A stretch of DNA of 45,031 nt from Oscillospiraceae bacterium (GTDB lineage Bacteria; Bacillota; Clostridia; Oscillospirales; CAG-382): assembly GCA_015064945.1 (NCBI GenBank), contig SVRF01000012.1, forward strand, positions 1-45,031, given 5' to 3'. Positions 7,522 through 14,799 of the stretch are shown piece by piece. A model generated the notes under the pieces. That model was given only the letters and a program-made list of their open reading frames with translations, ran no database searches and had not been told where the DNA came from. The position numbers were made by a program, and so were the translations under genes. Positions within the stretch are counted from its first letter, which is position 1. Every line of letters starts with the position of its first letter.

Positions 7522-9264
7522 ATGGCAGAGAAATTAACAAAGTCACAAGAAAATGTTATTAAATTATCTGGGAAAAACGTTTTGAAAGCTTGCCCTGGAA
7601 GTGGCAAAACTTATGTAATTTCTCATAAAGTTGTCTCAGAGTTGAGGACTTGGAAATATAAGAATTCCGGCATGGCGGTTTTGTCTTTTACCAATGTTGT
7701 AAAAGATGAATTAATCAATAATATTAAGAAGATAACTGGGAAAATAGGACTGCCATATCCGCATTTTATAGGAACTTTGGATTCTTTTATTTCGCAATAT
7801 ATTATAATGCCATTTGGAAACTGTGTTTTAAAATGCGGCGTAACTCCTACCATTGTAGAAGGAGATTACTATGAAACGATAATGCGTAGTTACTGGAGTC
7901 GAGAATGTTACGGTAATTATTGCGAATTGAAAGATTTTTATATTACTCCTTCCGGAAATGTATGTGATGAGAAAGAAAAGTTAATAAAATGCAAACTTAA
8001 GGGTAAAAAGCCGTGCGAGAGAGCCAAGGAGACGCTCTTGAATAATTCTATCCTATCGTGCAAAGAGGCCACACTATTTGCAATTGAAATTTTAAAAAAC
8101 AATCCGAAAGTATTAAAATTAATTGCAAATAGATTCCCATATTTTATAGTGGATGAAGCTCAAGACACTTCCAAAGAACAAATGGAGTTGCTCAATTTGC
8201 TTTTTGATGGCGGTGTTACAAACGTTATTCTCATAGGGGATCCTGATCAGGCTATATATGAGTGGAGAGATGCTGATCCCAGTGTTTTCTTGAATATGTA
8301 CAACGACGAAAAATGGAATTCCGTGGAGTTAAATGAAAACTTTAGATGCTCCCAGAATATATGTAATGCAACCAAAATCTTTTCATCCTTATCTGCGGTT
8401 TCCGATGCCGTTGGAGACTCAAAAGAGTGTGATATAAGGCCGATTATTATTAGATATAAAGCCGAAGAACGAAGCAAACTAATAGAAGAGTATCTGGGAT
8501 TTGTAGCTTCTTTAGGTATTGATATTACACCTGGAAATGTAGCCGTGTTAAACAGAGGAAAAATGGCGATATCAGGCAAAGATTATAGTCAGATTAAGGA
8601 TCTTTGGCAGAACCCCAAAACTCTTTTTTTAGCGCAAGCAACACACGCCAAAGGGCTGAAGGATTCATCCAATTTGTATAGACATGTAGAGAAGCTTCTT
8701 TATTATTTGATATTCCAAAAGCACGATAGAATCGACCGCGAATTAATAAATAAAAATTTTGATGTTAGAAAGTGGAAAAAAATGATTTTTGACTTGTCGG
8801 TGCGGTTACCGTGTCCAGAAATGTCATTACAAGACTGGAAAATCAAAATTCCGCAAGTACTAACTGATTTTTCAAAAGATAATGATATAGAGTTCAAGGT
8901 TAATGATGTTATCGGAACCAAAACATGGGTAAAAGATGAAAATCTCAAGGATTTTATTAAACAACCTATCGAAGCCTTTTTTGCAGGTTCGTCTCATGAA
9001 CGCTATACAAATTCAACGATACATTCAGTAAAAGGCCGTACTTTTGAAGCTGTGATGCTTATTATAAATAGCTCAGGTAAATTAACGGAAAAAATGATAA
9101 ACACGAAACCCATAGATTCGGAGGAAATAAGGACATTTTACGTTGCAGCGACAAGAGCGCGAAAACTGTTCGTTTTAGCATTGCCAGACAAAAAGAATGT
9201 TCCTACGGAGACCACAAGATTGCCTAAAGATTTTTGGAATTATAAGTGTAGTTTGTTTAGTTAG
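7522..9264 (+). CDS. gajB: Gabija protein GajB: UvrD-like helicase
   Basis: A 580-residue superfamily 1A helicase, a little longer than the roughly 490 residues of the studied GajB. Motifs in order: Walker A CPGSGKT (24-30), motif Ia-like VLSFTNVVKDEL, motif II DEAQDTS (Asp211-Glu212), motif III GDPDQAIYEWR, motif IV NENFRCSQNI, motif V HSVKGRTFEAV and motif VI YVAATRARKL. It starts 7 bases after gajA, without a clear ribosome site, so translation is likely coupled. In Gabija, GajB uses DNA ends or single strands and supports GajA. Its pairing with an OLD-TOPRIM ATPase is what separates it from housekeeping PcrA, which is encoded separately at 26146-28515 in this window. Confidence 0.9.
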   Translation: MAEKLTKSQENVIKLSGKNVLKACPGSGKTYVISHKVVSELRTWKYKNSGMAVLSFTNVVKDELINNIKKITGKIGLPYPHFIGTLDSFISQYIIMPFGNCVLKCGVTPTIVEGDYYETIMRSYWSRECYGNYCELKDFYITPSGNVCDEKEKLIKCKLKGKKPCERAKETLLNNSILSCKEATLFAIEILKNNPKVLKLIANRFPYFIVDEAQDTSKEQMELLNLLFDGGVTNVILIGDPDQAIYEWRDADPSVFLNMYNDEKWNSVELNENFRCSQNICNATKIFSSLSAVSDAVGDSKECDIRPIIIRYKAEERSKLIEEYLGFVASLGIDITPGNVAVLNRGKMAISGKDYSQIKDLWQNPKTLFLAQATHAKGLKDSSNLYRHVEKLLYYLIFQKHDRIDRELINKNFDVRKWKKMIFDLSVRLPCPEMSLQDWKIKIPQVLTDFSKDNDIEFKVNDVIGTKTWVKDENLKDFIKQPIEAFFAGSSHERYTNSTIHSVKGRTFEAVMLIINSSGKLTEKMINTKPIDSEEIRTFYVAATRARKLFVLALPDKKNVPTETTRLPKDFWNYKCSLFS

Positions 9265-9298
9265 TAATACAACACGATGGCTGTCACATTGCTTACCT

Positions 9299-9415
9299 TT
9301 AAACGGGAAATGATGATCAATGTTCTGTATCATTAGGCGATGCGAGTTTTGACGAGTTGTTTCCATATGATGATCTTCTTCCAAATGCAATGAAACCGTT
9401 TGAGGAAGAATAAAT
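9299..9415 (+). pseudogene. Possible C-terminal gene remnant after gajB
   Basis: An open frame without its own start or ribosome site reads a plausibly protein-like acidic tail (SLGDASFDELFPYDDLL, then PNAMKPFEEE and a stop). It begins just after an in-frame stop. This looks like the 3' end of a gene whose front was lost when the cargo was joined here. I do not recognise the family. It could also be chance, as the stretch is short. Confidence 0.3.
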
Positions 9416-9477
9416 GACTCAACCATTGCTCCGCAGTAAACAAAGAAAAGGATTTTTCGATAAGAAACTGTGTGTCA

Positions 9478-9491
9478 AAACTGTGGTCAAA
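9478..9491 (+). repeat. Direct repeat AAACTGTGGTCAAA, copy 1
   Basis: Exactly identical 14-mer to the one at 9706-9719, 228 bases away; the two flank the complete tRNA-Pro gene. Just upstream is a near copy of the core (CTGTGTGTCAAAA). Spaced short repeats beside a tRNA attachment site resemble arm-type integrase binding sites. Confidence 0.55.
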
Positions 9492-9540
9492 AAATCGCAA
9501 GTTTTCTCAAAGTGGAGAGAAATCGCCTAAATAGTAATAA

Positions 9541-9585
9541 AAAATGACCTAAAGTGGAGATTAAATCTCTGCTTTAGGTCATTTT
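9541..9585. terminator. Bidirectional terminator, 14-bp stem
   Basis: AAAATGACCTAAAG (9541-9554) pairs perfectly with CTTTAGGTCATTTT (9572-9585), giving an A-rich 5' and T-rich 3' side that works on both strands. It would end the minus-strand tRNA-Pro transcript and any plus-strand read-through from the Gabija genes. Confidence 0.85.
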
Positions 9586-9587
9586 TG

Positions 9588-9663
9588 TGGTCCGAGTGAC
9601 AGGGATCGAACCTGCGGCCTGATGGTCCCAAACCACCCGCGCTCCCAGCTGCGCCACACCCGG
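9588..9663 (-). tRNA. tRNA-Pro (TGG), complete, CCA encoded
   Basis: Read on the minus strand: 7-bp acceptor stem CCGGGTG/CACTCGG, D arm GCGC...GCGC, anticodon stem GGTGG/CCATC with loop TTTGGGA (anticodon TGG), T arm with GGTTCGATCC, discriminator A and encoded CCA. The D loop is short (AGCTGGGA). It differs at several positions from the truncated tRNA-Pro at 9825-9862, so it is not simply a restored copy of that gene; it may have come with the element. Confidence 0.9.
9626..9640 (-). repeat. 15-bp tRNA-Pro core shared with the truncated copy
   Basis: GCGGGTGGTTTGGGA on the minus strand, covering the 5' anticodon stem and the loop. The identical 15-mer is at 9825-9839 and is where the truncated tRNA copy loses tRNA identity. 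This makes it a candidate attachment core, with crossover in or near the anticodon loop. Shared tRNA conservation alone could explain the identity. Confidence 0.45.
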
Positions 9664-9690
9664 ATATCTATTCAATTTTTTCTTTTCTTT

Positions 9691-9733
9691 GCGTGGAAGT
9701 GGGACAAACTGTGGTCAAACGCAAAATCCACGC
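9691..9733 (+). repeat. Inverted repeat GCGTGGA/TCCACGC around a CTGTGGTC box
   Basis: GCGTGGA (9691-9697) and TCCACGC (9727-9733) are perfect 7-bp arms that enclose the second AAACTGTGGTCAAA repeat, and TTTTTT follows the right arm. It may be a recombinase site or a weak plus-strand terminator with a large loop. The stretch from 9734 to 9824 holds one more hairpin (CCCGAAA at 9755-9761 with TTTCGGG at 9781-9787) and no gene. Confidence 0.4.
9706..9719 (+). repeat. Direct repeat AAACTGTGGTCAAA, copy 2
   Basis: Second exact copy of the 14-mer found at 9478-9491. It lies between the complete and the truncated tRNA-Pro. Confidence 0.55.
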
Positions 9734-9824
9734 TTTTTTGAGTTATCTTAAAACCCCGAAAGTCCGCACCGTTAAAGGCTTTTCGGGACTTCTGTAAAAT
9801 CTCGGCTGTAACTGCTAGACACGC

Positions 9825-9862
9825 TCCCAAACCACCCGCTCTACCAGCTGAGCCACACCCCG
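9825..9862 (-). pseudogene. tRNA-Pro 5' half, truncated at the anticodon loop
   Basis: The minus strand reads CGGGGTGTGGCTCAGCTGG..., a normal tRNA-Pro acceptor 5' strand, D arm and 5' anticodon stem, up to TTTGGGA. From there it continues into unrelated sequence: no CCAYC stem partner, T arm or CACCCCG 3' acceptor strand follows. This is the mark left when a recombination event replaced the 3' half of a host tRNA gene. Its sequence is the more canonical of the two, so it is probably the original chromosomal gene. Confidence 0.8.
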
Positions 9863-9959
9863 ATTATTTTTTGCCTTTTCAGCAGTTTGTGTGCAACACA
9901 GAGCTATCCGCTGATTAAGGGACGTTTAACATGCCCCAATTTACTATATTTCTATGAGA

Positions 9960-9990
9960 AAACCCAATGCGTAATACATTGGGTTTATTT
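9960..9990 (-). terminator. Terminator after tRNA-His
   Basis: AAACCCAATG (9960-9969) pairs with CATTGGGTTT (9977-9986), 10 bp, with a T-rich run on either side. On the minus strand it follows the tRNA-His 3' end by about 10 bases. Confidence 0.75.
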
Positions 9991-9996
9991 TTCAAG

Positions 9997-10074
9997 TGGG
10001 GTGGATAACCGGACTCGAACCGGCGACCCTCAGGGCCACAACCTGATACTCTAACCAACTGAGCTATATCCACC
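9997..10074 (-). tRNA. tRNA-His (GTG), CCA encoded
   Basis: Minus strand: acceptor stem GTGGATA/TATCCAC, an extra 5' G at position -1 facing discriminator C as is diagnostic for tRNA-His, anticodon stem TCAGG/CCTGA around loop TTGTGGC (anticodon GTG), T loop GGTTCGAGTCC, encoded CCA. Confidence 0.95.
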
Positions 10075-10125
10075 ATATACAATTTTGCGGGCGTTGGGGC
10101 GGCGTGAATGCCACCCCATAACCCT

Positions 10126-10202
10126 TGGCGTGCCTTGAGGGACTCGAACCCCCGACCCTCTGCTTAGAAGGCAGATGCTCTATCCGGCTGAGCTAAAGGC
10201 AC
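10126..10202 (-). tRNA. tRNA-Arg (TCT), CCA encoded
   Basis: Minus strand: acceptor stem GTGCCTT/AAGGCAC, anticodon stem TCTGC/GCAGA around CTTCTAA (anticodon TCT), T arm with GGTTCGAGTCC, discriminator G and CCA. Confidence 0.95.
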
Positions 10203-10224
10203 ATATCACCACTGTGGGTGTTGT

Positions 10225-10298
10225 TGGAGCGGGTGACGGGAATCGGACCCGCACGACCAGCTTGGAAGGCTGGGATTCTACCATTGAACTACACCCGC
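10225..10298 (-). tRNA. tRNA-Gly (TCC), CCA encoded
   Basis: Minus strand: acceptor stem GCGGGTG/CACCCGC, anticodon stem CCAGC/GCTGG around CTTCCAA (anticodon TCC), T arm with GGTCCGATTCC, discriminator T and CCA. It is first in the minus-strand tRNA run Gly-Arg-His-Pro. Confidence 0.95.
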
Positions 10299-10396
10299 AG
10301 AACATTCGGCAACGCTTATCATACCATAAGCCACTCCGTTTGTCAAGGCTTTTTTGCAAAATAGTGGAAATGTATTTTGCCAAATGCTCCGTTGTT

Positions 10397-11548
10397 CTAA
10401 GAACCGCAGGTGATGCGTATGCTGACCACCTCGCAGTTTGTACTGACCCTCATGGGCATCCCCCAAGTGCCTACCCCCGAGGACACGATTATATGGGGGT
10501 TGTTTGTGTCCTTGCGGTAATAGCCGTAATCCACGTCATACATAGCATCGGTAACCAGACTACCGGGGAACACCTGCCCTCTGTGTGTATGTCCGCAAAG
10601 CACCAGATCCACCTCCGCGCCGTATCCCATGGCGTTGGCAGGGTTGTGCTCCAGCACGATAACAGGTAAGGTTTGGTCCTCTACGGTAAAGAATTCCGAA
10701 AACTCCCCACGTTTTTTGCCGTCGTAGCCGCCTATGGACGAAGAGTCCAAGCGTCCCACCAACACAAGCCGACCGTCAATAACGGTGTAGGCGTCGTCAA
10801 GCAAACAGATGTGGGCCTGCTTCAAAAACTCCCGCATCTGTTGATGTGTCTGCCCGCCGTCGTGGTTACCCAAACAGGTGTATACGCCGAAGGTGGCGTT
10901 AAGCTTCCGCAGGGTAGCAAGCGCTGCCTGCGGGTCCTTTACGGTTTCAAAATCCGTGTCGAAAAAATCCCCCGCAATGCATACCAAATCGGGCTCCTGT
11001 GCGTTAATTTCGGCAACGATTTTTTCAAGCCGCCGTTCAGAGCCAACCGCCCCAAGATGCAAATCGCTTATCATCACTATATTTATGTCCGAGATGTCTT
11101 TTTTGCCCGCAACGGATACCCGATATTCAACATGGTCGATCTGCGCTCCGTTGATAAAGCCGTAAACGCAGGTAACACCCGTGGAAAGCAAAACCGCAAG
11201 ACACACAAATCCGTGGAACAGTCGGTGGGCGGTGAAGGGCAGCTTCATAAGCCGCGGCACTAACAGCAGCAGGTCGGCAGCCGCCGTAAACAACAGCAGA
11301 TAAAACAGCACGCCCATGCAGTAAGCGCCCACAAGCCCGAAAATATGCTTTGTGTTCTTAAAAAACGGTACAAACCCACGTCCAAAGCCCAACAGCAACA
11401 GCAAGACTGCGGCGGCAACTACCGCCGCCACGTGCCAAAAGCGCAGTCCCGTAAAAAAGGCGGCAAGCCCTTGGTATAGCCGATAGGAAAGATAATAGCT
11501 TGCACCTGCCAGAAGCGAGACCGCAATAAGTATAATGATTACAAACAT
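10397..11548 (-). CDS. Membrane-anchored metallophosphoesterase (YkuE-like)
   Basis: A 383-residue calcineurin-like phosphoesterase. Residues 1-135 hold about four membrane segments; the catalytic domain follows with the metal-binding motifs in order: MISDLHLG (DxH), AGDFFDTD (GDxxD), LGNHDGG (GNHD), then the CGHTHRGQ pair (GHTH). All ligands are present. YkuE-type proteins are dinuclear-metal phosphoesterases often placed at the membrane; the substrate is not known. The start ATG has AAAGGA 11 bases upstream. It is downstream of and on the same strand as the short cyclophilin gene, 168 bases away. That gap holds a GCCGC/GCGGC hairpin and no gene. Confidence 0.9.
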   Translation of the reverse strand: MFVIIILIAVSLLAGASYYLSYRLYQGLAAFFTGLRFWHVAAVVAAAVLLLLLGFGRGFVPFFKNTKHIFGLVGAYCMGVLFYLLLFTAAADLLLLVPRLMKLPFTAHRLFHGFVCLAVLLSTGVTCVYGFINGAQIDHVEYRVSVAGKKDISDINIVMISDLHLGAVGSERRLEKIVAEINAQEPDLVCIAGDFFDTDFETVKDPQAALATLRKLNATFGVYTCLGNHDGGQTHQQMREFLKQAHICLLDDAYTVIDGRLVLVGRLDSSSIGGYDGKKRGEFSEFFTVEDQTLPVIVLEHNPANAMGYGAEVDLVLCGHTHRGQVFPGSLVTDAMYDVDYGYYRKDTNNPHIIVSSGVGTWGMPMRVSTNCEVVSIRITCGS

Positions 11549-11716
11549 AGCGGGTGTCCTTTCAGCCGCAGGGCGGCTTTGTGTGCTGTCGTTAGATGGT
11601 GCTTTAATTCATTATGCCGCAAAAACGTGTGCTTTTCAATGACTTCGGATTGCTGAAAAACTTCGGTGCGTTTTGCGCTGAAAAACCTTCATAACTTGTT
11701 TCGCTTTATTCTTTGC

Positions 11717-12073
11717 TTAATCAATAACATTAACTGTGGTAATAACGGGCTGTTCTTCATATTTGATGGTGCCGTTATTGTCGGTGGGTTCTGCGTCCTT
11801 TACAATGGCGTCAATCACGTGCAGACCCTCGGTTACATAGCCGAATGCAGCGTATTTGCCGTCAAGGTGTTCGCTGTCCTGATGGCAGATAAAGAACTGA
11901 CTGCTGGCGCTGTTCATAGCGGTGCTGCGTGCCATGGAGATAACGCCGCGCTTGTGGGACAGGTCGTTCTTTACGCCGTTTGCGGAAAACTCACCCAAAA
12001 TGGTGGTGTCGCTGTCGCCGGTGCCGATCTGCTCCAAGACTTCCCAGCCTTGCCATAGGGATTTGTTTTCCAA
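11717..12073 (-). CDS. Cyclophilin-type peptidylprolyl isomerase, N-terminally short
   Basis: Only about 118 residues against the usual 160-200. The C-terminal two thirds are clear cyclophilin: GEFSANGVKNDL, RGVISMARS, NSASSQFFI, LDGKYAAFGYV. The first strands and the FHRVxxxFMIQGG segment with the catalytic Arg are absent, replaced by an unrelated leader (NKSLWQGWEVLEQIGTGDS). The chosen start is TTG at 12073 with GAGGTGG 5 bases upstream; an in-frame GTG at 12082 lacks a ribosome site. A promoter lies directly upstream, so the short form seems to be expressed and not just a broken fragment. No missing part is readable in the other frames upstream. Isomerase activity is doubtful. Confidence 0.8.
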   Translation of the reverse strand: MENKSLWQGWEVLEQIGTGDSDTTILGEFSANGVKNDLSHKRGVISMARSTAMNSASSQFFICHQDSEHLDGKYAAFGYVTEGLHVIDAIVKDAEPTDNNGTIKYEEQPVITTVNVID

Positions 12074-12104
12074 AACAGCCACCTCGCAAAAATACAGTTA
12101 ATAC

Positions 12105-12132
12105 ATTATAGCACAAAATTTTATAAAAACAA
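12105..12132 (-). promoter_or_regulatory. Promoter of the short cyclophilin gene
   Basis: Minus strand: TTGTTT (12127-12132), a 16-base spacer and TATAAT (12105-12110), about 30 bases ahead of the start codon. The same short gap must hold the gpr promoter on the plus strand, for which I see no clear vegetative boxes; gpr is normally read by a forespore sigma factor. Confidence 0.6.
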
Positions 12133-12189
12133 AGGGTTTTGCGTTTTTTGCAGAAAATCGGGCACAATAGTTGCAGGAGATGATACTTA

Positions 12190-13059
12190 ATGCTTAAAAA
12201 TATACGCACCGACTTGGCAGTGGAAAGCCGACCGCCACACGTAGAGCAGGGGGCGGATGACGGAGTAATGACCCGTGAGACGGAGCAGTCGGGCTTTAAG
12301 CTTACGGAAACGGAGATATGCAAGGGCAGGGGCGAGGAGCTTACGGGACGTGCCGCAGGGCTTTATATAAGCCTTGACACGGGCAAGCTGTGGCTTGAGG
12401 ACAACGCACGCCGCCACAGTGCCGCCGCCGTTCTAAGCGGACTTATAACAAGGCTTATGCCCGGGGACAAAGAGGGCGGAGTGCTGGTGGCAGGCTTGGG
12501 CAACGAGGACATCAGTGCTGACTCCATAGGGCCGAAGACCGTGGGGCGGCTTGTGGTGACCCATCACTTGAAAAGGCTTAACCCAAGTCTTTATGAGGGC
12601 TTGGGCTTTGGGGATATGGCGGCGGTAGTGCCAAGCGTGCTGGGCAAAACGGGTGTGGAAAGCCGCACACTTATAAAGGCGGCGGCGGACTGTGTTAAGC
12701 CTGCCTGCGTTATAGTTGTGGATGCGCTTGCCGCCCGAAGTCTGCACAGGCTTGCCACCACGGTACAGCTTACCTGCGTGGGGATATCGCCCGGCAGCGG
12801 AGTGTGCAACAGCAGGGAAGAGATATCCGAAAAGACCGTGGGCTGTCCCGTTATAGCCATAGGAGTGCCCACGGTGGTGGACGTACCTACCTTACTGTGG
12901 GAGGCAGGCGGCACGCCAGATGAGGCGGCGAAGGGATTTTTTGTGACCCCCAAGGAAAGCGACGTTATGACCCGTGTTATGGCAGAGCTTATAGCCGCCG
13001 CCATCAACCGCGCCGTTCACGTAAATACCGAGGATCCGGACGAATATGCGCCTCTGTAG
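12190..13059 (+). CDS. gpr: Spore germination protease GPR
   Basis: GPR degrades the small acid-soluble proteins that coat spore DNA during germination; it is made as a zymogen in the forespore. The 289-residue protein is shorter than the roughly 370 of Bacillus but has the family marks: RTDLA at residues 6-10 near the self-cleavage region, GLGNEDISADSIGP (105-115 region, Asp111), and VVDALAAR with Asp178, matching the two functional aspartates of this unusual aspartic-type peptidase. ISPGSGVCNSR and the late VPTVVD segment also fit. The start has GGAGA about 9 bases upstream. It stands alone between the cyclophilin and the PP2C gene. Its presence shows that the organism forms spores. Confidence 0.93.
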   Translation: MLKNIRTDLAVESRPPHVEQGADDGVMTRETEQSGFKLTETEICKGRGEELTGRAAGLYISLDTGKLWLEDNARRHSAAAVLSGLITRLMPGDKEGGVLVAGLGNEDISADSIGPKTVGRLVVTHHLKRLNPSLYEGLGFGDMAAVVPSVLGKTGVESRTLIKAAADCVKPACVIVVDALAARSLHRLATTVQLTCVGISPGSGVCNSREEISEKTVGCPVIAIGVPTVVDVPTLLWEAGGTPDEAAKGFFVTPKESDVMTRVMAELIAAAINRAVHVNTEDPDEYAPL

Positions 13060-13088
13060 CTCTATGTAATTTGGTTCGGTGCAATAAA

Positions 13089-13117
13089 TTGACAACGGGG
13101 TTTCTGTGTGGTATAAT
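13089..13117 (+). promoter_or_regulatory. Strong promoter ahead of the PP2C-kinase pair
   Basis: TTGACA (13089-13094), a 17-base spacer and TATAAT (13112-13117), both perfect consensus. Transcription would start near 13124, about 75 bases before the phosphatase start. Confidence 0.85.
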
Positions 13118-13132
13118 ACTACAATGCACAGT

Positions 13133-13159
13133 AGCGTCTGCGCTGAGGATGCAGACGCT
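13133..13159 (+). promoter_or_regulatory. Leader hairpin in the PP2C 5' UTR
   Basis: AGCGTCTGC (13133-13141) and GCAGACGCT (13151-13159) form a perfect 9-bp GC-rich stem with a 9-base loop, followed by TTTGT. It sits between promoter and start codon. It could act as an attenuator or an mRNA stabiliser; the short T run makes it a weak terminator at best. Confidence 0.55.
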
Positions 13160-13198
13160 TTGTAACGGTTTCTCCCTGAAAGAGAGGTGTTATGCACA

Positions 13199-14737
13199 TT
13201 GAAGATCTTGTATGCCGATTATACGGATGTGGGCGGCAGAGGCAATAACGAGGATGCCTTTGCCGTAGCCGTTGCCGACCACGGTCATCTGTTTCTTGTG
13301 GCAGACGGCCTTGGCGGTCACGATAAGGGTGAGGAAGCTTCGGAGCTTGCTGTTAAAGAGATAAAGCGTATTTTTTTGGAGTCGGGTCATAGCTTTGACC
13401 CCGAAAAGGCTATCCTTTCGGCTAACGAGCTTATTTTGAAAAAGCAAAAGGAAGAGGGCTCTTCCATGAAGACCACCGTCACTCTTGCTTGGGTAAGGGA
13501 GAAGATGACTGTATTTGCCCACGTGGGCGACAGCCGTATTTATGCCTTCGATAAAAACGGTATAGTATATCAAAGCCCCGATCACAGCGTTTCTTATTTA
13601 GCGTTTAAGATGGGCGAGATAAGCCTTGGGGAGATACGGGGTCACCGTGACAGAAACAAGCTTACCCGTGCGCTGGGCGTAAGCGAAGATGTTTCCGTCC
13701 ACACAAGCACCCTTAACAACAGCGACTATATGGGTATGCTTTTGTGTTCTGACGGACTTTGGGAATATGTTTACGAGGACGAGATGATATCCTTGCTTCA
13801 AGGCGCCTCTTCGCCCAAGGAGTGGATTGAGAAGATGCGCAAACTGCACGCTGAGCGTGTGGACGGAAAGCACGATAATAATACCGCCGTTGCGGTTATA
13901 ACCGACGGTTACAATCCCGAGTTAAAGGAGCTGGGTAACACAAGGGGCTTCGTGCCTGTTATGGGTACACAGCTTGCAAGGGGCGGTGCTGTTCCCCCGA
14001 AGCGCGGGAAGGGCGGCAAGGCGGCAACGGCGCTTATCGTTCTTTTTGCGGTGCTGCTTCTGGCTGCTTTGGGATTTTTTGCAGGCAAGTATATCTTAGG
14101 CGATAAGCAGAAGGAACATAAGTATAACACCTCGGCGGCTGTGTCTGCCGAAAGCATCGAGAGCGGCGAGTCCTACGATGGGAGCGAAAGCTCTGAAGAG
14201 GGAACACTTGAGGAAATAACGGCAGACAGCTATGCGGAAACAGGTGTACAGCTAAGTTACGTGTTACTTTCCCAAGAGCCCAGAAAAATGCTTTATTCCG
14301 TAGGCGAAGAGTTTGACGCTGCGGGCATTCGTTTAATCCTCAGATACAGTGACGGCTCCGAGAAGACCGTTGAAGACGGCTTTGTTTGTACGCCCGATAG
14401 TTTTGAGACAGAGGGTGTTCATAACATTACTATCAGTTACGAGGGCAAGGAAGCAAGTGTTGCCGTTTTGGTAAAGGATAAGGTAGTCTCTTCTATTCGT
14501 CTTGCAAGTTATCCCGTGGGTATAACCTATGCGGGTGAGCCAATAAATACCGAGGGCTTACAGCTTACGGTTGTATACAGCAACGGCACAGAGGAAACTA
14601 TAGACAAGGGCTTTAGCTGTTCCCCCGCAAGCTTTGATGAGCCGGGTGATTATATCATTGCTGTTTCTTATGAGCGTAAGGAGATAAAGTTTGTCATAAG
14701 CGTTGCCCCCAAAGAAGACAGACCGATCGGCGCTTAA
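13199..14737 (+). CDS. Membrane PP2C-type Ser/Thr phosphatase with outside Ig-like domains
   Basis: A 512-residue protein. Residues 1-240 are a PP2C (PPM) phosphatase domain with RGNNEDAF, VADGLGGHDKG, HVGDSRIY, LLCSDGLWE and HDNNTAVAV, giving all metal-binding aspartates. A membrane segment follows at about 275-299 (TALIVLFAVLLLAALGFFAG), then a Ser/Glu linker and two similar Ig-like domains (about 350-425 and 430-505; YSDGSEKTV / YSNGTEETI, each ending in ISYEGKE / VSYERKE), which should lie outside the cell. Start: TTG 13199 gives the family-like MKILYADYTDVGGRGNNED with AGAGAGGTG upstream; an in-frame GTG at 13187 overlaps that site, and the ATG at 13192 is out of frame. It precedes a Ser/Thr kinase gene, its likely counterpart. 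Soluble PP2C partners of PASTA kinases lack such a sensor part. Confidence 0.9.
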   Translation: MKILYADYTDVGGRGNNEDAFAVAVADHGHLFLVADGLGGHDKGEEASELAVKEIKRIFLESGHSFDPEKAILSANELILKKQKEEGSSMKTTVTLAWVREKMTVFAHVGDSRIYAFDKNGIVYQSPDHSVSYLAFKMGEISLGEIRGHRDRNKLTRALGVSEDVSVHTSTLNNSDYMGMLLCSDGLWEYVYEDEMISLLQGASSPKEWIEKMRKLHAERVDGKHDNNTAVAVITDGYNPELKELGNTRGFVPVMGTQLARGGAVPPKRGKGGKAATALIVLFAVLLLAALGFFAGKYILGDKQKEHKYNTSAAVSAESIESGESYDGSESSEEGTLEEITADSYAETGVQLSYVLLSQEPRKMLYSVGEEFDAAGIRLILRYSDGSEKTVEDGFVCTPDSFETEGVHNITISYEGKEASVAVLVKDKVVSSIRLASYPVGITYAGEPINTEGLQLTVVYSNGTEETIDKGFSCSPASFDEPGDYIIAVSYERKEIKFVISVAPKEDRPIGA

Positions 14738-14799
14738 TTCTTTGCAAGGATTTTACATAAACTATATAATTATATTAACGGACGGAGAAAGCATCAGCT

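Larger units (their letters stand above)
1..9870. mobile_element. Right part of an integrated defence-carrying element at tRNA-Pro
   Basis: Seen: two tandem tyrosine recombinases, then five cargo genes all on the plus strand that are clearly more AT-rich than both the recombinases and the chromosome to the right, ending at a tRNA-Pro pair of which one is a truncated half. Known: tyrosine-recombinase elements commonly use tRNA genes as attachment sites and carry anti-phage genes. Inferred: the left end lies outside the window and the right junction lies between about 9490 and 9862. No conjugation or phage structural genes are visible, so the class of element (ICE, satellite, degraded prophage) cannot be told. 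Confidence 0.65.
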
